Shown piece by piece: positions 1 through 6,030 of a DNA stretch of 10,112 bases. How positions within the stretch are numbered: position 1 is the first letter of the stretch; every line of letters starts with the position of its first letter. The notes under the pieces were generated by a model that did no database searches, was not told the origin of the DNA, and worked only from the letters and a program-made list of their open reading frames with translations. This DNA comes from DSPP01 sp964607165 (GTDB lineage: Bacteria; Zixibacteria; MSB-5A5; DSPP01), in NCBI GenBank assembly GCA_964607165.1, contig CAZSIT010000047.1:1-10112 (forward strand), read 5' to 3'. Both the position numbers and the translations under genes were made by a program.

Positions 1-88
1 TTGGATGTTAAAAATAAGCCACACACCTGTCCAAAATTAGGTGGGGCAGTACAAAAATTTTCCATTTGCAGCCAACCCCCTCTGTTTT

Positions 89-97
89 TGCTATAAT
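89..97 (+). promoter_or_regulatory. Extended -10 promoter for the site-2 protease gene
   Basis: The sequence reads TGCTATAAT, a perfect TGN-TATAAT extended -10 element, about 40 nt upstream of the protease start. A TTGCAG at 66-71 is 20 nt upstream of the -10. That is too far for a standard -35, but extended -10 promoters often do not need one. Transcription would begin near position 104, giving a leader of about 33 nt. The match is seen directly; its activity is inferred. Confidence 0.6.
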
Positions 98-136
98 TCT
101 TTAAGAAAATTTCCCAAATGACATATATTCCCGCCG

Positions 137-1186
137 ATGCGCGAACCCTCGATGGAGCAACTCGAAGCCGCCAACGCCATAGTTTATTCTCTCTATCAGC
201 CCAAAAATGAACTTTTATTGCGTGGCTGTTTTTATTACAACATCAGCGAACCAAAAAACCACTCCCGATTAACCGAAACCAACCGGCTGCTTGGTCAAAT
301 CGGCTGGGAAGCCCGCTTCGTCGGCACGGATGATTTCCCCCACTTGCTGGTAAAAATGAAAGAGAAAACTTCTTTCCCGTATTTGCCGGCAACCTTGTTC
401 GTGGCCACGGTTCTTTCGGTAATTTTCTTTCCCCCCTTTTTGCAATATGGGACTCGGATTTTCAAGGATTTCAATCTTGTTCGTGAAAACTTGCCTTTCG
501 CCACCGCCCTTCTGGCAATTTTGGTTTTTCACGAAGCGGGCCACTTCTTCGCCGCCAAACGTTTGGGCGCCGAAGTTTCCCTCCCCTACTTTATCCCCGG
601 CCCGACTTTATTTGGAACGTTTGGCGCCGTAATTCGCGCCAATTCTCCCTTTTTCAACCGAAGGGATTTGATGGAAATCGCCGCCGCCGGCCCCATAGCC
701 GGTTTGTTGATAGCAATCCCCGCGTTTATTTACGGTTTGATGACCTCCAAGTTTGTTCCGATGACCGGACAGGGATTGGAGTTGGGAGATTCGCTTTTGA
801 CCTGGATTTTGACCAAAATCTTATGGAGCGACATCCCGAAAGGTTACACAGTGATGATTTCCCCGCTCGGATTTGCCGGCTGGGCCGGGCTTTTGGTAAC
901 GATGCTGAACCTTTTGCCGATTGGCTCGTTGGATGGCGGCCATATCTCCTATGCCCTGTTTGGAAAAACACAGAAAAAAGTCGCCTATCTTTTCTGGCTC
1001 TCTCTTCTGCCTCTCGGCTTCTGGTTTTACGGATGGTGGGTCTGGGCGGCCATCGGCTTCTTCCTTCGACTGCAGCATCCGCCAACTTTGGATGACAGTT
1101 ACCCTCTAACCACTTTCCACAAAGCACTTGGCTGGATCTGCCTGCTAATCTTTATTTTGATATTTATTCCGATACCCCTGACTTAG
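137..1186 (+). CDS. Site-2 protease family intramembrane zinc metalloprotease (M50, EGY-like)
   Basis: Predicted multi-pass membrane protease of peptidase family M50, which cleaves transmembrane substrates within the bilayer. The zinc site is visible: HEAGH at residues 132-136 (H132, E133, H136), and the third-ligand motif NLLPIGSLDGGH at about 258-269 with D266. The stretch after HEAGH (SLPYFIPGP...GTFGA, about 148-174) matches the plastid/cyanobacterial EGY branch of the family rather than the PDZ-containing RseP branch; no PDZ domain is seen. Residues 1-75 form a soluble N-terminal domain, followed by roughly eight hydrophobic segments starting near residue 83. At 349 aa the length is normal for soluble-domain-plus-core members. 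A stop at 119 bounds the frame upstream. ATG 137 is the first start and ATG 152 is an alternative; neither has a clear Shine-Dalgarno. The substrate is unknown and neighbours do not suggest one. It is a single-gene plus-strand unit convergent with the regulator gene. Confidence 0.9.
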   Translation: MREPSMEQLEAANAIVYSLYQPKNELLLRGCFYYNISEPKNHSRLTETNRLLGQIGWEARFVGTDDFPHLLVKMKEKTSFPYLPATLFVATVLSVIFFPPFLQYGTRIFKDFNLVRENLPFATALLAILVFHEAGHFFAAKRLGAEVSLPYFIPGPTLFGTFGAVIRANSPFFNRRDLMEIAAAGPIAGLLIAIPAFIYGLMTSKFVPMTGQGLELGDSLLTWILTKILWSDIPKGYTVMISPLGFAGWAGLLVTMLNLLPIGSLDGGHISYALFGKTQKKVAYLFWLSLLPLGFWFYGWWVWAAIGFFLRLQHPPTLDDSYPLTTFHKALGWICLLIFILIFIPIPLT

Positions 1187-1211
1187 AATAAATTGAATGC
1201 AAATTAACCCT

Positions 1212-1240
1212 CGTAGGGGCACGATGGGCTGTACCCATTC
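1212..1240. repeat. Dispersed 'GTAGGGGC' intergenic repeat, copy 1
   Basis: CGTAGGGGC (1212-1220) is followed by a small inverted repeat, ATGGG at 1224-1228 and CCCAT at 1234-1238. The same head followed by a palindrome recurs at about 4926-4950 and in altered form at about 4991 and 7295, always between genes. Short intergenic repeats with this head are a recognised type in many environmental bacterial genomes. The function is unknown. Confidence 0.5.
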
Positions 1241-1275
1241 CGCTTGACGTCGGAGAGGAGCGCCGGATAAAATTG

Positions 1276-1294
1276 ATTAAAGTATTACTTTAAT
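1276..1294. terminator. Perfect AT-rich palindrome between convergent genes, possible bidirectional terminator
   Basis: ATTAAAGTA-T-TACTTTAAT is a perfect 9-bp inverted repeat around one base, starting one base past the stop codon of the HD-GYP regulator gene and 89 bp after the protease stop. Its place between two converging genes fits a weak bidirectional terminator, but it lacks a GC-rich stem. It could equally be a protein-binding site. The palindrome is certain; its role is not. Confidence 0.35.
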
Positions 1295-1295
1295 G

Positions 1296-2807
1296 TCAAA
1301 GCGTAACGCTTGTGGAGACTTCCTCATACTTACCGCTGCCCAGAAACTCCATATCGAGAACTTTGTTCTCCCAGACCGCCATAAACGCCTCAACAACCGA
1401 TGGATCGAACTGCCGCCCGGAGAATTTAATTAATTCGTCGATTGCTTTGTCGAAGGAAGCCCCCTTGCGGTAGGGGCGGTCGGAGATGATGGCGTCAAAG
1501 GTATCCGCCACGGCCAAGAGCCTCCCCTCAAAGGGAATCTCTTCTCTGGCCAGTCCGTACGGATAGCCGGTGCCGTCGTACTTTTCGTGATGATATAAAA
1601 CGTAAGGCAGGGCCGGCTGCAAAAAGTCGATACCCTCCAGCATTTTCTTTCCCATTTCCGGATGCTTTTTCATAACCTCAAATTCCTCGTGGCTCAAGGG
1701 GCCCGGCTTGTTGAGAATCTGATCCGGAACGGAAATTTTTCCCACGTCGTGCAAAATTCCGCCCATGCGCACTTCTTTTAACTTTTCGCCCGTCCAGCCC
1801 AGTTGAACCGCTAACACCTCCGTCAAATAACGCACCCGATCCGTGTGCCGCCGGGTATAGCGGTCCCGCGCTTCGATGGAGTTGGCCAGAACGTTGATGG
1901 TGTCGAAATAGGCGGCCTCCAGCTCTTCATACAGCCGCGCCGAGTCGATGGCTCCCGCCGCTTTGCTGGCAATGATGCCCAAAGAAAACAGCTCTCCTTG
2001 CGTGAAATAATTCAGCGTTTCGGTGCGCACCAAATTCAAAACCCCGATGACTTTCCCTTTGGCCAAAAGCGGATAGGAAACCATCGAGCGTATTTTCGGG
2101 CGGGAGGAACCGATTACTTCGGGAGAAGTTTGGTTTACAATCTTGGGCTTGGCCGTATCGACCACAACCCGGCAGGCCGGGTCATTGCCCAGAACGAAAT
2201 AACTGCCTTCAATGTCCCGGGTCTTCCCCCGGAATTGCGACAACCGAAGCTCGCGCGTGGCGGAATCCAAAAGCAGTATGGAGGCGGTGTCGGCCTTAAA
2301 CTCTTTCAGAACCAAATCTAAAATCAATCCCAGAACCTCATCGACCCGCACCGAACCGCCCATCGCTTCCGAGATTTGATAGAGCGAAACCTGTTCTTTC
2401 AAATGGACATTTTCCCGCAGCAGTCGTTGCTTCTCCAGCCCGCGCTCAATAGCCGCTTTTAAATCATCCTTGCGGAACGGTTTTATCAGGTAATCGTAAG
2501 CCCCTTCCCGCAGCACGGCCACCGCCCCTTCCACGGACGGCTTGGCGGTCATAAAGATGACGATGATATCGGGGTGGGCCGCTCGGGCTTCGTGCAAGAT
2601 ATCCAGGCCGGAATACTCCGCCATATACAGGTCGGACAAAACGACGTCGATTTGCTGGGTGGAAAGCAGTTCAAACGCTTCGGGAGCGGAGCGGGCTTTT
2701 AAAACGCGAAACCCTTCGGTGGCGACCAGCATCTCCCCCACCAGCTCCAAAATTCTCGGCTCGTCGTCCACCAGCAAAACGGTCGGCCGGACGCGTTTTT
2801 CCCCCAT
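1296..2807 (-). CDS. Response regulator with REC, GAF and HD-GYP domains (probable cyclic-di-GMP phosphodiesterase)
   Basis: Cytosolic two-component output protein of 503 aa. Residues about 8-125 are a receiver domain with the acidic pair D14/D15, phospho-acceptor D59, T87 and K109 all present. A short coiled linker (about 120-145) leads to a GAF sensor domain (about 150-290). Residues about 300-475 are an HD-GYP domain with E312, H321, HD at 353-354, HHEKYDGTGYP at 406-416 (the complete HHExxDGxGYP signature) and D435. HD-GYP domains of this type hydrolyse cyclic-di-GMP to GMP, so phosphorylation and/or a GAF ligand probably control c-di-GMP turnover. The start is supported by GAGG five nt upstream of the ATG (GAGGAAACA-ATG). 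It follows the archaemetzincin-like gene by 62 bp on the same strand, so co-transcription is likely. No sensor kinase is in the window, so the partner is an orphan or elsewhere. Domain calls are firm; enzymatic direction is inferred from the intact motifs. Confidence 0.93.
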   Translation of the reverse strand: MGEKRVRPTVLLVDDEPRILELVGEMLVATEGFRVLKARSAPEAFELLSTQQIDVVLSDLYMAEYSGLDILHEARAAHPDIIVIFMTAKPSVEGAVAVLREGAYDYLIKPFRKDDLKAAIERGLEKQRLLRENVHLKEQVSLYQISEAMGGSVRVDEVLGLILDLVLKEFKADTASILLLDSATRELRLSQFRGKTRDIEGSYFVLGNDPACRVVVDTAKPKIVNQTSPEVIGSSRPKIRSMVSYPLLAKGKVIGVLNLVRTETLNYFTQGELFSLGIIASKAAGAIDSARLYEELEAAYFDTINVLANSIEARDRYTRRHTDRVRYLTEVLAVQLGWTGEKLKEVRMGGILHDVGKISVPDQILNKPGPLSHEEFEVMKKHPEMGKKMLEGIDFLQPALPYVLYHHEKYDGTGYPYGLAREEIPFEGRLLAVADTFDAIISDRPYRKGASFDKAIDELIKFSGRQFDPSVVEAFMAVWENKVLDMEFLGSGKYEEVSTSVTL

Positions 2808-2869
2808 TGTTTCCTCTATCGGCAGGAAAGCAAACGGGCTTGAATTTTCGGGGATTAGAAGGCCGGCAA

Positions 2870-3397
2870 CTACCAGCCCAATTTACGCTGACAGTTGTCG
2901 CAAAACCGGTCGGAAAGCCCGTCCAATTCCAGGACACCGGAAATTTTATACATCACGCACTTGGGATTGTGGCAGTAGGACAAACCGAAAAGATAGGCTA
3001 TCTCCTGAATGGCTTTTTTCAACAGCCGGTTATAAACCACCCGGTCCTCTTCCCCTCCGGCAAAGAAATCCTGCTTAAGATGGTAAATAGAAATCAAAGC
3101 CACGCTGCCCAAACGGTCGGCTTCGCCGATGATGTTGGAAGCGCTCGGCGTGTACAAATCTTCATCCAAAATGCCCAAAATTTTTTCCCTATCATTGGAT
3201 TTGAGCACTTCGAGCTTGGCCAGAATGACGGTGGAATAATACTGCCCTCGCTTTTCGCTGAAGGCCTCCTCCGGCAGCCGCATTCCTTGGAGAATATCGA
3301 CGGACGAGCCAAAAACTGCCGACAGCTGGCTGGCCAGTTTGTTTATCTGATAAAAATCTATTTCCCCCATAGGGGCAACCACTATTTTCCCGCGCAT
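2870..3397 (-). CDS. Archaemetzincin-like protein (M54 family) with degenerate catalytic site
   Basis: 175 aa, the usual length of archaemetzincins, whose family signature is HExxHxxGxxHCx4CxMx17CxxC. The C-terminal half aligns through this signature: QEIAYLFGLSYC at 131-142, then C147, V148, M149, and a CDNC at 166-169. All four structural-zinc cysteines (C142, C147, C166, C169), the glutamate (E132) and the glycine (G138) remain. The three catalytic zinc histidines are replaced by Q131 (CAG), Y135 (TAT) and Y141 (TAC), each one base from a His codon. The frame is otherwise intact, so this looks like a maintained non-peptidase homologue rather than a decaying pseudogene. No signal peptide is seen, so it is probably cytosolic. 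It lies 75 bp downstream of the transporter gene and 62 bp upstream of the HD-GYP regulator. No Shine-Dalgarno is evident. The family assignment rests on the C-terminal motif pattern plus length. I infer loss of peptidase activity; the retained role is unknown. Confidence 0.78.
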   Translation of the reverse strand: MRGKIVVAPMGEIDFYQINKLASQLSAVFGSSVDILQGMRLPEEAFSEKRGQYYSTVILAKLEVLKSNDREKILGILDEDLYTPSASNIIGEADRLGSVALISIYHLKQDFFAGGEEDRVVYNRLLKKAIQEIAYLFGLSYCHNPKCVMYKISGVLELDGLSDRFCDNCQRKLGW

Positions 3398-3413
3398 AAC
3401 AACATCCGAACTG

Positions 3414-3440
3414 AATATAAGCCTTTTTTAAACTTTACAA
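3414..3440 (-). promoter_or_regulatory. Possible promoter for the archaemetzincin-like gene
   Basis: On the minus strand, TTGTAA (3435-3440) and TATATT (3414-3419) are separated by 15 bp, with the -10 matching 5 of 6 consensus positions. Transcription would start about 10 nt before the ATG at 3397, giving an almost leaderless message, which would fit the missing Shine-Dalgarno. The short spacer makes this a weak call. Confidence 0.28.
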
Positions 3441-3472
3441 AATCGAGGGGAAAAAAACCGGCCCTCTTCTCC

Positions 3473-4867
3473 TCAAGAAACGGATGGAGCAGGTGGGGAA
3501 CCATCCGAACTATACAGGATTTTCCCTCGAACCAAAGTCACCAGGATTCCAAAAACCGCCAGCCAGCCGGTGATTTTGAAAACATTTTGAAACGATGACA
3601 CAAAAGTAATATCGGCGGAAAAAGGCCCGAACTTTCCTTGCCAGAAAACAAAAAGCGTGGAAGATAAAGCCACGCCAAAAGCCATTCCCAAATTGCGCAT
3701 GGTGGCTATCATCCCGGACGCTGTCGCCAAACGGGCAGGCGGAACGGAAGCCATAATCGAATTGGAATTGGGGGATTGAAAGATGGCCGTCCCCACTCCG
3801 ACGAGAATAAGGCTTTCGGCGACATTCAAAGGAGTAGAATCGGTGCTTAACCGGATTAAACTAAACACGCCGGTAGCCAGAATCAAAAGCCCGGCAGCTG
3901 AAATCCAGCGGTTTCCCAAACGATCCGACAAACGCCCGGAAACCGGCGCCACCAGCATAACCGCCAGAGGAATGGCCGACATCACCCGGCCGATCTGAAA
4001 AGGTTCTTCCCCCAGAACTTGATGCAGATAAAACGGTGCCAGAAAAGTGGCCGAAAAAAGAGTGGCATAGCATAAAAAAAGCGCCAGAATGCCGAGCAAA
4101 AAAGGCGTCCGCCGATACAGTTCAAATCCGACCAGAGGGTTTTCTCCTTTTTCAAAATAGAGAAAAATCGCCAGGGAGACCAAAAATCCGGCGGCCAACA
4201 GGTACGGGGCTAAATTTCCGTGTGTCCGGGGCAAAAGCGAAAGAAAATTCATAAAACAAAAAACCGTAAAAACCCAGAAGAGGTTTGACCAGCCCAAAGA
4301 AATTCTCTGCCGCACCTGCTTGGGCAAAATTCTGGTGGAGGCGAAAATTCCCACGAGCGAAATCGGCAGGTTTACCCAGAAAATCGACCGCCATCCCAAG
4401 GCCCCGGTCAAAAGCCCACCCACCAAGGGACCGATGATTAAACCGAGCCCGACCGTGCCGCCAATCAGCCCCAATCCTTTTCCTCTCTCCTCCGGACCGA
4501 AGGCGGAAACCACCAACGCCGGATTAACCGCCAGAAGAAAGGATGCCCCCAAAGCCTGCACAAATCGGGCGGCCACCAAGCTTGCCAGGCCGAATGAAAG
4601 CGTAGAAAAAAGTGAGCCGATGAAAAAAAGCCCGTAACCGGTCAGGTAAGCCCGGCGAAAACCCCAGGCTTCCGCAACCCGCGCCACCGTCAAAACAAGA
4701 GAAGTCAAGGTCAATTGGTAAATCGTGATAATCAGCGCGGCCTTATCAACACTCAACCCGAAATCGGAGGAAACAATCGGCAAAGCTACTCCAAGAGCCG
4801 ACGAATCGATGGTCGAGAGCAAAATGCCGGTAGCCGCAAGCCCAAAACTTTTCCATTTGTTATTCAT
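3473..4867 (-). CDS. MFS efflux transporter, DHA2 (14-TM) type
   Basis: About 464 aa with roughly fourteen hydrophobic segments along its length, the architecture of the drug:H+ antiporter-2 subfamily (EmrB/QacA-like). The antiporter motif C region is visible as GLGLIIGPLVGGLLTG around residues 140-155, directly before a conserved GWRSIFWVNLP loop typical of this subfamily. A second motif-A-like loop, SGRLSDRLGNR, lies in the C-terminal half. It probably exports hydrophobic or drug-like compounds across the inner membrane using proton motive force; the substrate cannot be read from the sequence. Start choice: a GTG at 4873 is in frame, but ATG 4867 is preceded by AGG at a suitable 5-nt spacing (GATAGGTGCCA-ATG), so ATG is preferred. 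It is first of a minus-strand run with the archaemetzincin-like and regulator genes. The upstream spacer carries a nested inverted repeat. No adaptor (EmrA-like) gene or adjacent transcriptional repressor is present. Confidence 0.9.
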   Translation of the reverse strand: MNNKWKSFGLAATGILLSTIDSSALGVALPIVSSDFGLSVDKAALIITIYQLTLTSLVLTVARVAEAWGFRRAYLTGYGLFFIGSLFSTLSFGLASLVAARFVQALGASFLLAVNPALVVSAFGPEERGKGLGLIGGTVGLGLIIGPLVGGLLTGALGWRSIFWVNLPISLVGIFASTRILPKQVRQRISLGWSNLFWVFTVFCFMNFLSLLPRTHGNLAPYLLAAGFLVSLAIFLYFEKGENPLVGFELYRRTPFLLGILALFLCYATLFSATFLAPFYLHQVLGEEPFQIGRVMSAIPLAVMLVAPVSGRLSDRLGNRWISAAGLLILATGVFSLIRLSTDSTPLNVAESLILVGVGTAIFQSPNSNSIMASVPPARLATASGMIATMRNLGMAFGVALSSTLFVFWQGKFGPFSADITFVSSFQNVFKITGWLAVFGILVTLVRGKILYSSDGSPPAPSVS

Positions 4868-4916
4868 TGGCACCTATCGAAGCTTCTTTCCTTTGTATTG
4901 GTAAGGGCAACCTCGT

Positions 4917-4966
4917 GTCGTTCACCCATAGGGGCACGGCACGCCGTGCCTGCTTTTGTGAACGAC
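4917..4966. repeat. Nested inverted repeat with 'ATAGGGGC' palindrome (copy 2 of the dispersed repeat)
   Basis: Outer arms GTCGTTCAC (4917-4925) and GTGAACGAC (4958-4966) are perfect 9-bp inverted repeats. They enclose CCATAGGGGC and an inner perfect palindrome GGCACGGC-AC-GCCGTGCC (4933-4950). A tandem pair of AACGACC follows at 4962-4975, overlapping the right arm. The element sits about 50 bp upstream of the transporter start. It could be an inserted repetitive palindrome, a cruciform/RNA hairpin or an operator. Sequence symmetry is seen directly; the function is unknown. Confidence 0.6.
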
Positions 4967-4990
4967 CAACGACCACCGCTACCATTTTTC

Positions 4991-5035
4991 CGTAGGGGCG
5001 AACCTTGCTTGCGGTGAGCGCAGTCGAATCCGTGC
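4991..5035. repeat. Dispersed intergenic repeat, copy 3, joined to a 'GAGCGCAGTCGAA' repeat
   Basis: CGTAGGGGCGAACCTTG (from 4991) is the same head as copies 1 and 2, here with the 'GGGGCGAACC' variant but without its closing palindromic arm. It runs directly into GCGGTGAGCGCAGTCGAA, which resembles another widespread short intergenic repeat. Together these fill most of the spacer between the ROK kinase end and the transporter start. I see no gene, terminator or convincing promoter in the remainder of 4868-5067. Confidence 0.4.
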
Positions 5036-5067
5036 TCGCCTCCTCTCTCCGCCTTGTGGAAAGGGGA

Positions 5068-6030
5068 TTAACGGGTGAGATACGAACTACTTCCCAAAAA
5101 CGCTGCCCCAACCAATCCAGCCTCATTCCCCAATTCCGCTTTTACAACCTTCAAACTCTTTACTGCCGCCGGGAACGCATGCTTTCTAAGCTCTTTATCA
5201 ACCATCTCCAAAAAATCCGGATAGGCATCCAAAAAACCGCCGCCCAAAACCAGCTTTTCCGGATTTACCAGATTTACAGCCGAAGCCAAACCGGCGCCCA
5301 GATAAGCTGCCTGCTTGCTTAAAAGCTCCAAAGCCATCTTATTTTTTTTCTTCGCCGCAGTCACCAAAGACCCGACGGTCACTCTTCCCCCTTCAAGAAA
5401 TTGCTTGAATCCAGATTTCTTATTTTTCGCCGACTTCAACAGCGCTGTAACCGAAGCATACTTTTCCAAACACCCCCGATTCCCGCAGCGGCATTTCTCT
5501 CCTTCAAAAACAACGGTGATATGCCCGATTTCCCCAGCTGAAAATGATGACCCGCGATATACTTCGCCGTTTAAAATCAATCCTCCGCCTATACCGGTGC
5601 CGACGGTCACGCACAGAGCCGATTGGCAATTTCTTGCCGCTCCAAAAAGATGTTCCGCCAAAGCCACACAATTTGCATCGTTGTCGGCATAAACCGGAAC
5701 CGGCAATCCATCAAAAATTTTCTTTAAATTCGCCCCTTCCCAACCGGGAATATTTGGAGAGTTTCCCATAACCTCTCCTGTTTCAAAATTCACCGCCCCT
5801 GGACTGCCGATTCCCAATCTGCCAACCGTCCAGCCTTTTTCCGAAGCAATAGAAAGAAGGTCCGATACGCTATCCCGAAGTTGCGCCAACAAAACTTTCC
5901 GCCCCTTTTTCGCTCCAACTTTTTTGAAAACCAAAACTTTTCCGGAAGAGTCAACCAAGCCGTACTTCAGGTCAGTGGCCCCCAAATCCAGACCGGCAAA
6001 AACCGAAAACTTATTTTCTGGAGAATTCAT
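5068..6030 (-). CDS. ROK family sugar kinase (glucokinase-like)
   Basis: 320 aa, normal ROK length. The N-terminal phosphate-binding loop reads GLDLGATDLKYGLVD (about 13-27). The sugar-binding/catalytic segment DNDAN at 116-120 supplies the catalytic Asp, D118. GTGIGGG (144-150) is the second phosphate loop. The ROK zinc site is complete: GEIGH at 166-170 with H170, then C180, C182 and C187 in CRCGNRGCLE. VLGGG near 251-255 belongs to the adenosine region. This set fits ATP-dependent 6-phosphorylation of glucose or a related hexose or N-acetylhexosamine in the cytosol; the exact sugar cannot be fixed. The start overlaps the last 20 nt of the aminotransferase gene, there is no separate Shine-Dalgarno, and no other in-frame ATG lies nearby, so translational coupling is likely. 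It is the last gene of its minus-strand group. Confidence 0.92.
   Translation of the reverse strand: MNSPENKFSVFAGLDLGATDLKYGLVDSSGKVLVFKKVGAKKGRKVLLAQLRDSVSDLLSIASEKGWTVGRLGIGSPGAVNFETGEVMGNSPNIPGWEGANLKKIFDGLPVPVYADNDANCVALAEHLFGAARNCQSALCVTVGTGIGGGLILNGEVYRGSSFSAGEIGHITVVFEGEKCRCGNRGCLEKYASVTALLKSAKNKKSGFKQFLEGGRVTVGSLVTAAKKKNKMALELLSKQAAYLGAGLASAVNLVNPEKLVLGGGFLDAYPDFLEMVDKELRKHAFPAAVKSLKVVKAELGNEAGLVGAAFLGSSSYLTR

Noticed and set aside
3364..3380. Another 'CCATAGGGGCA' copy of the dispersed repeat
   Set aside because: It lies within the coding start of the archaemetzincin-like gene (Val-Ala-Pro-Met-Gly) and is not followed by a palindrome, so it is probably coincidence.
3440..3475. Possible terminator after the transporter gene (GAGGG/CCCTC with an internal T-run)
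   Set aside because: The stem is only five pairs with a loop of over ten bases containing the T-run, which is the wrong layout for an intrinsic terminator.
2807..3598. Long plus-strand open frame of 263 codons
   Set aside because: It lies antisense to the archaemetzincin-like gene, whose protein has a recognisable family motif, and its own translation shows no domain-like pattern or good Shine-Dalgarno.
4917..5035. CRISPR-like array
   Set aside because: The repeat-like units differ in sequence and spacing and there are only two or three of them; no cas genes are present.
4860..5126. Minus-strand open frame of 88 codons across the transporter/kinase spacer
   Set aside because: It runs through the intergenic repeats and overlaps both flanking genes; no family likeness.
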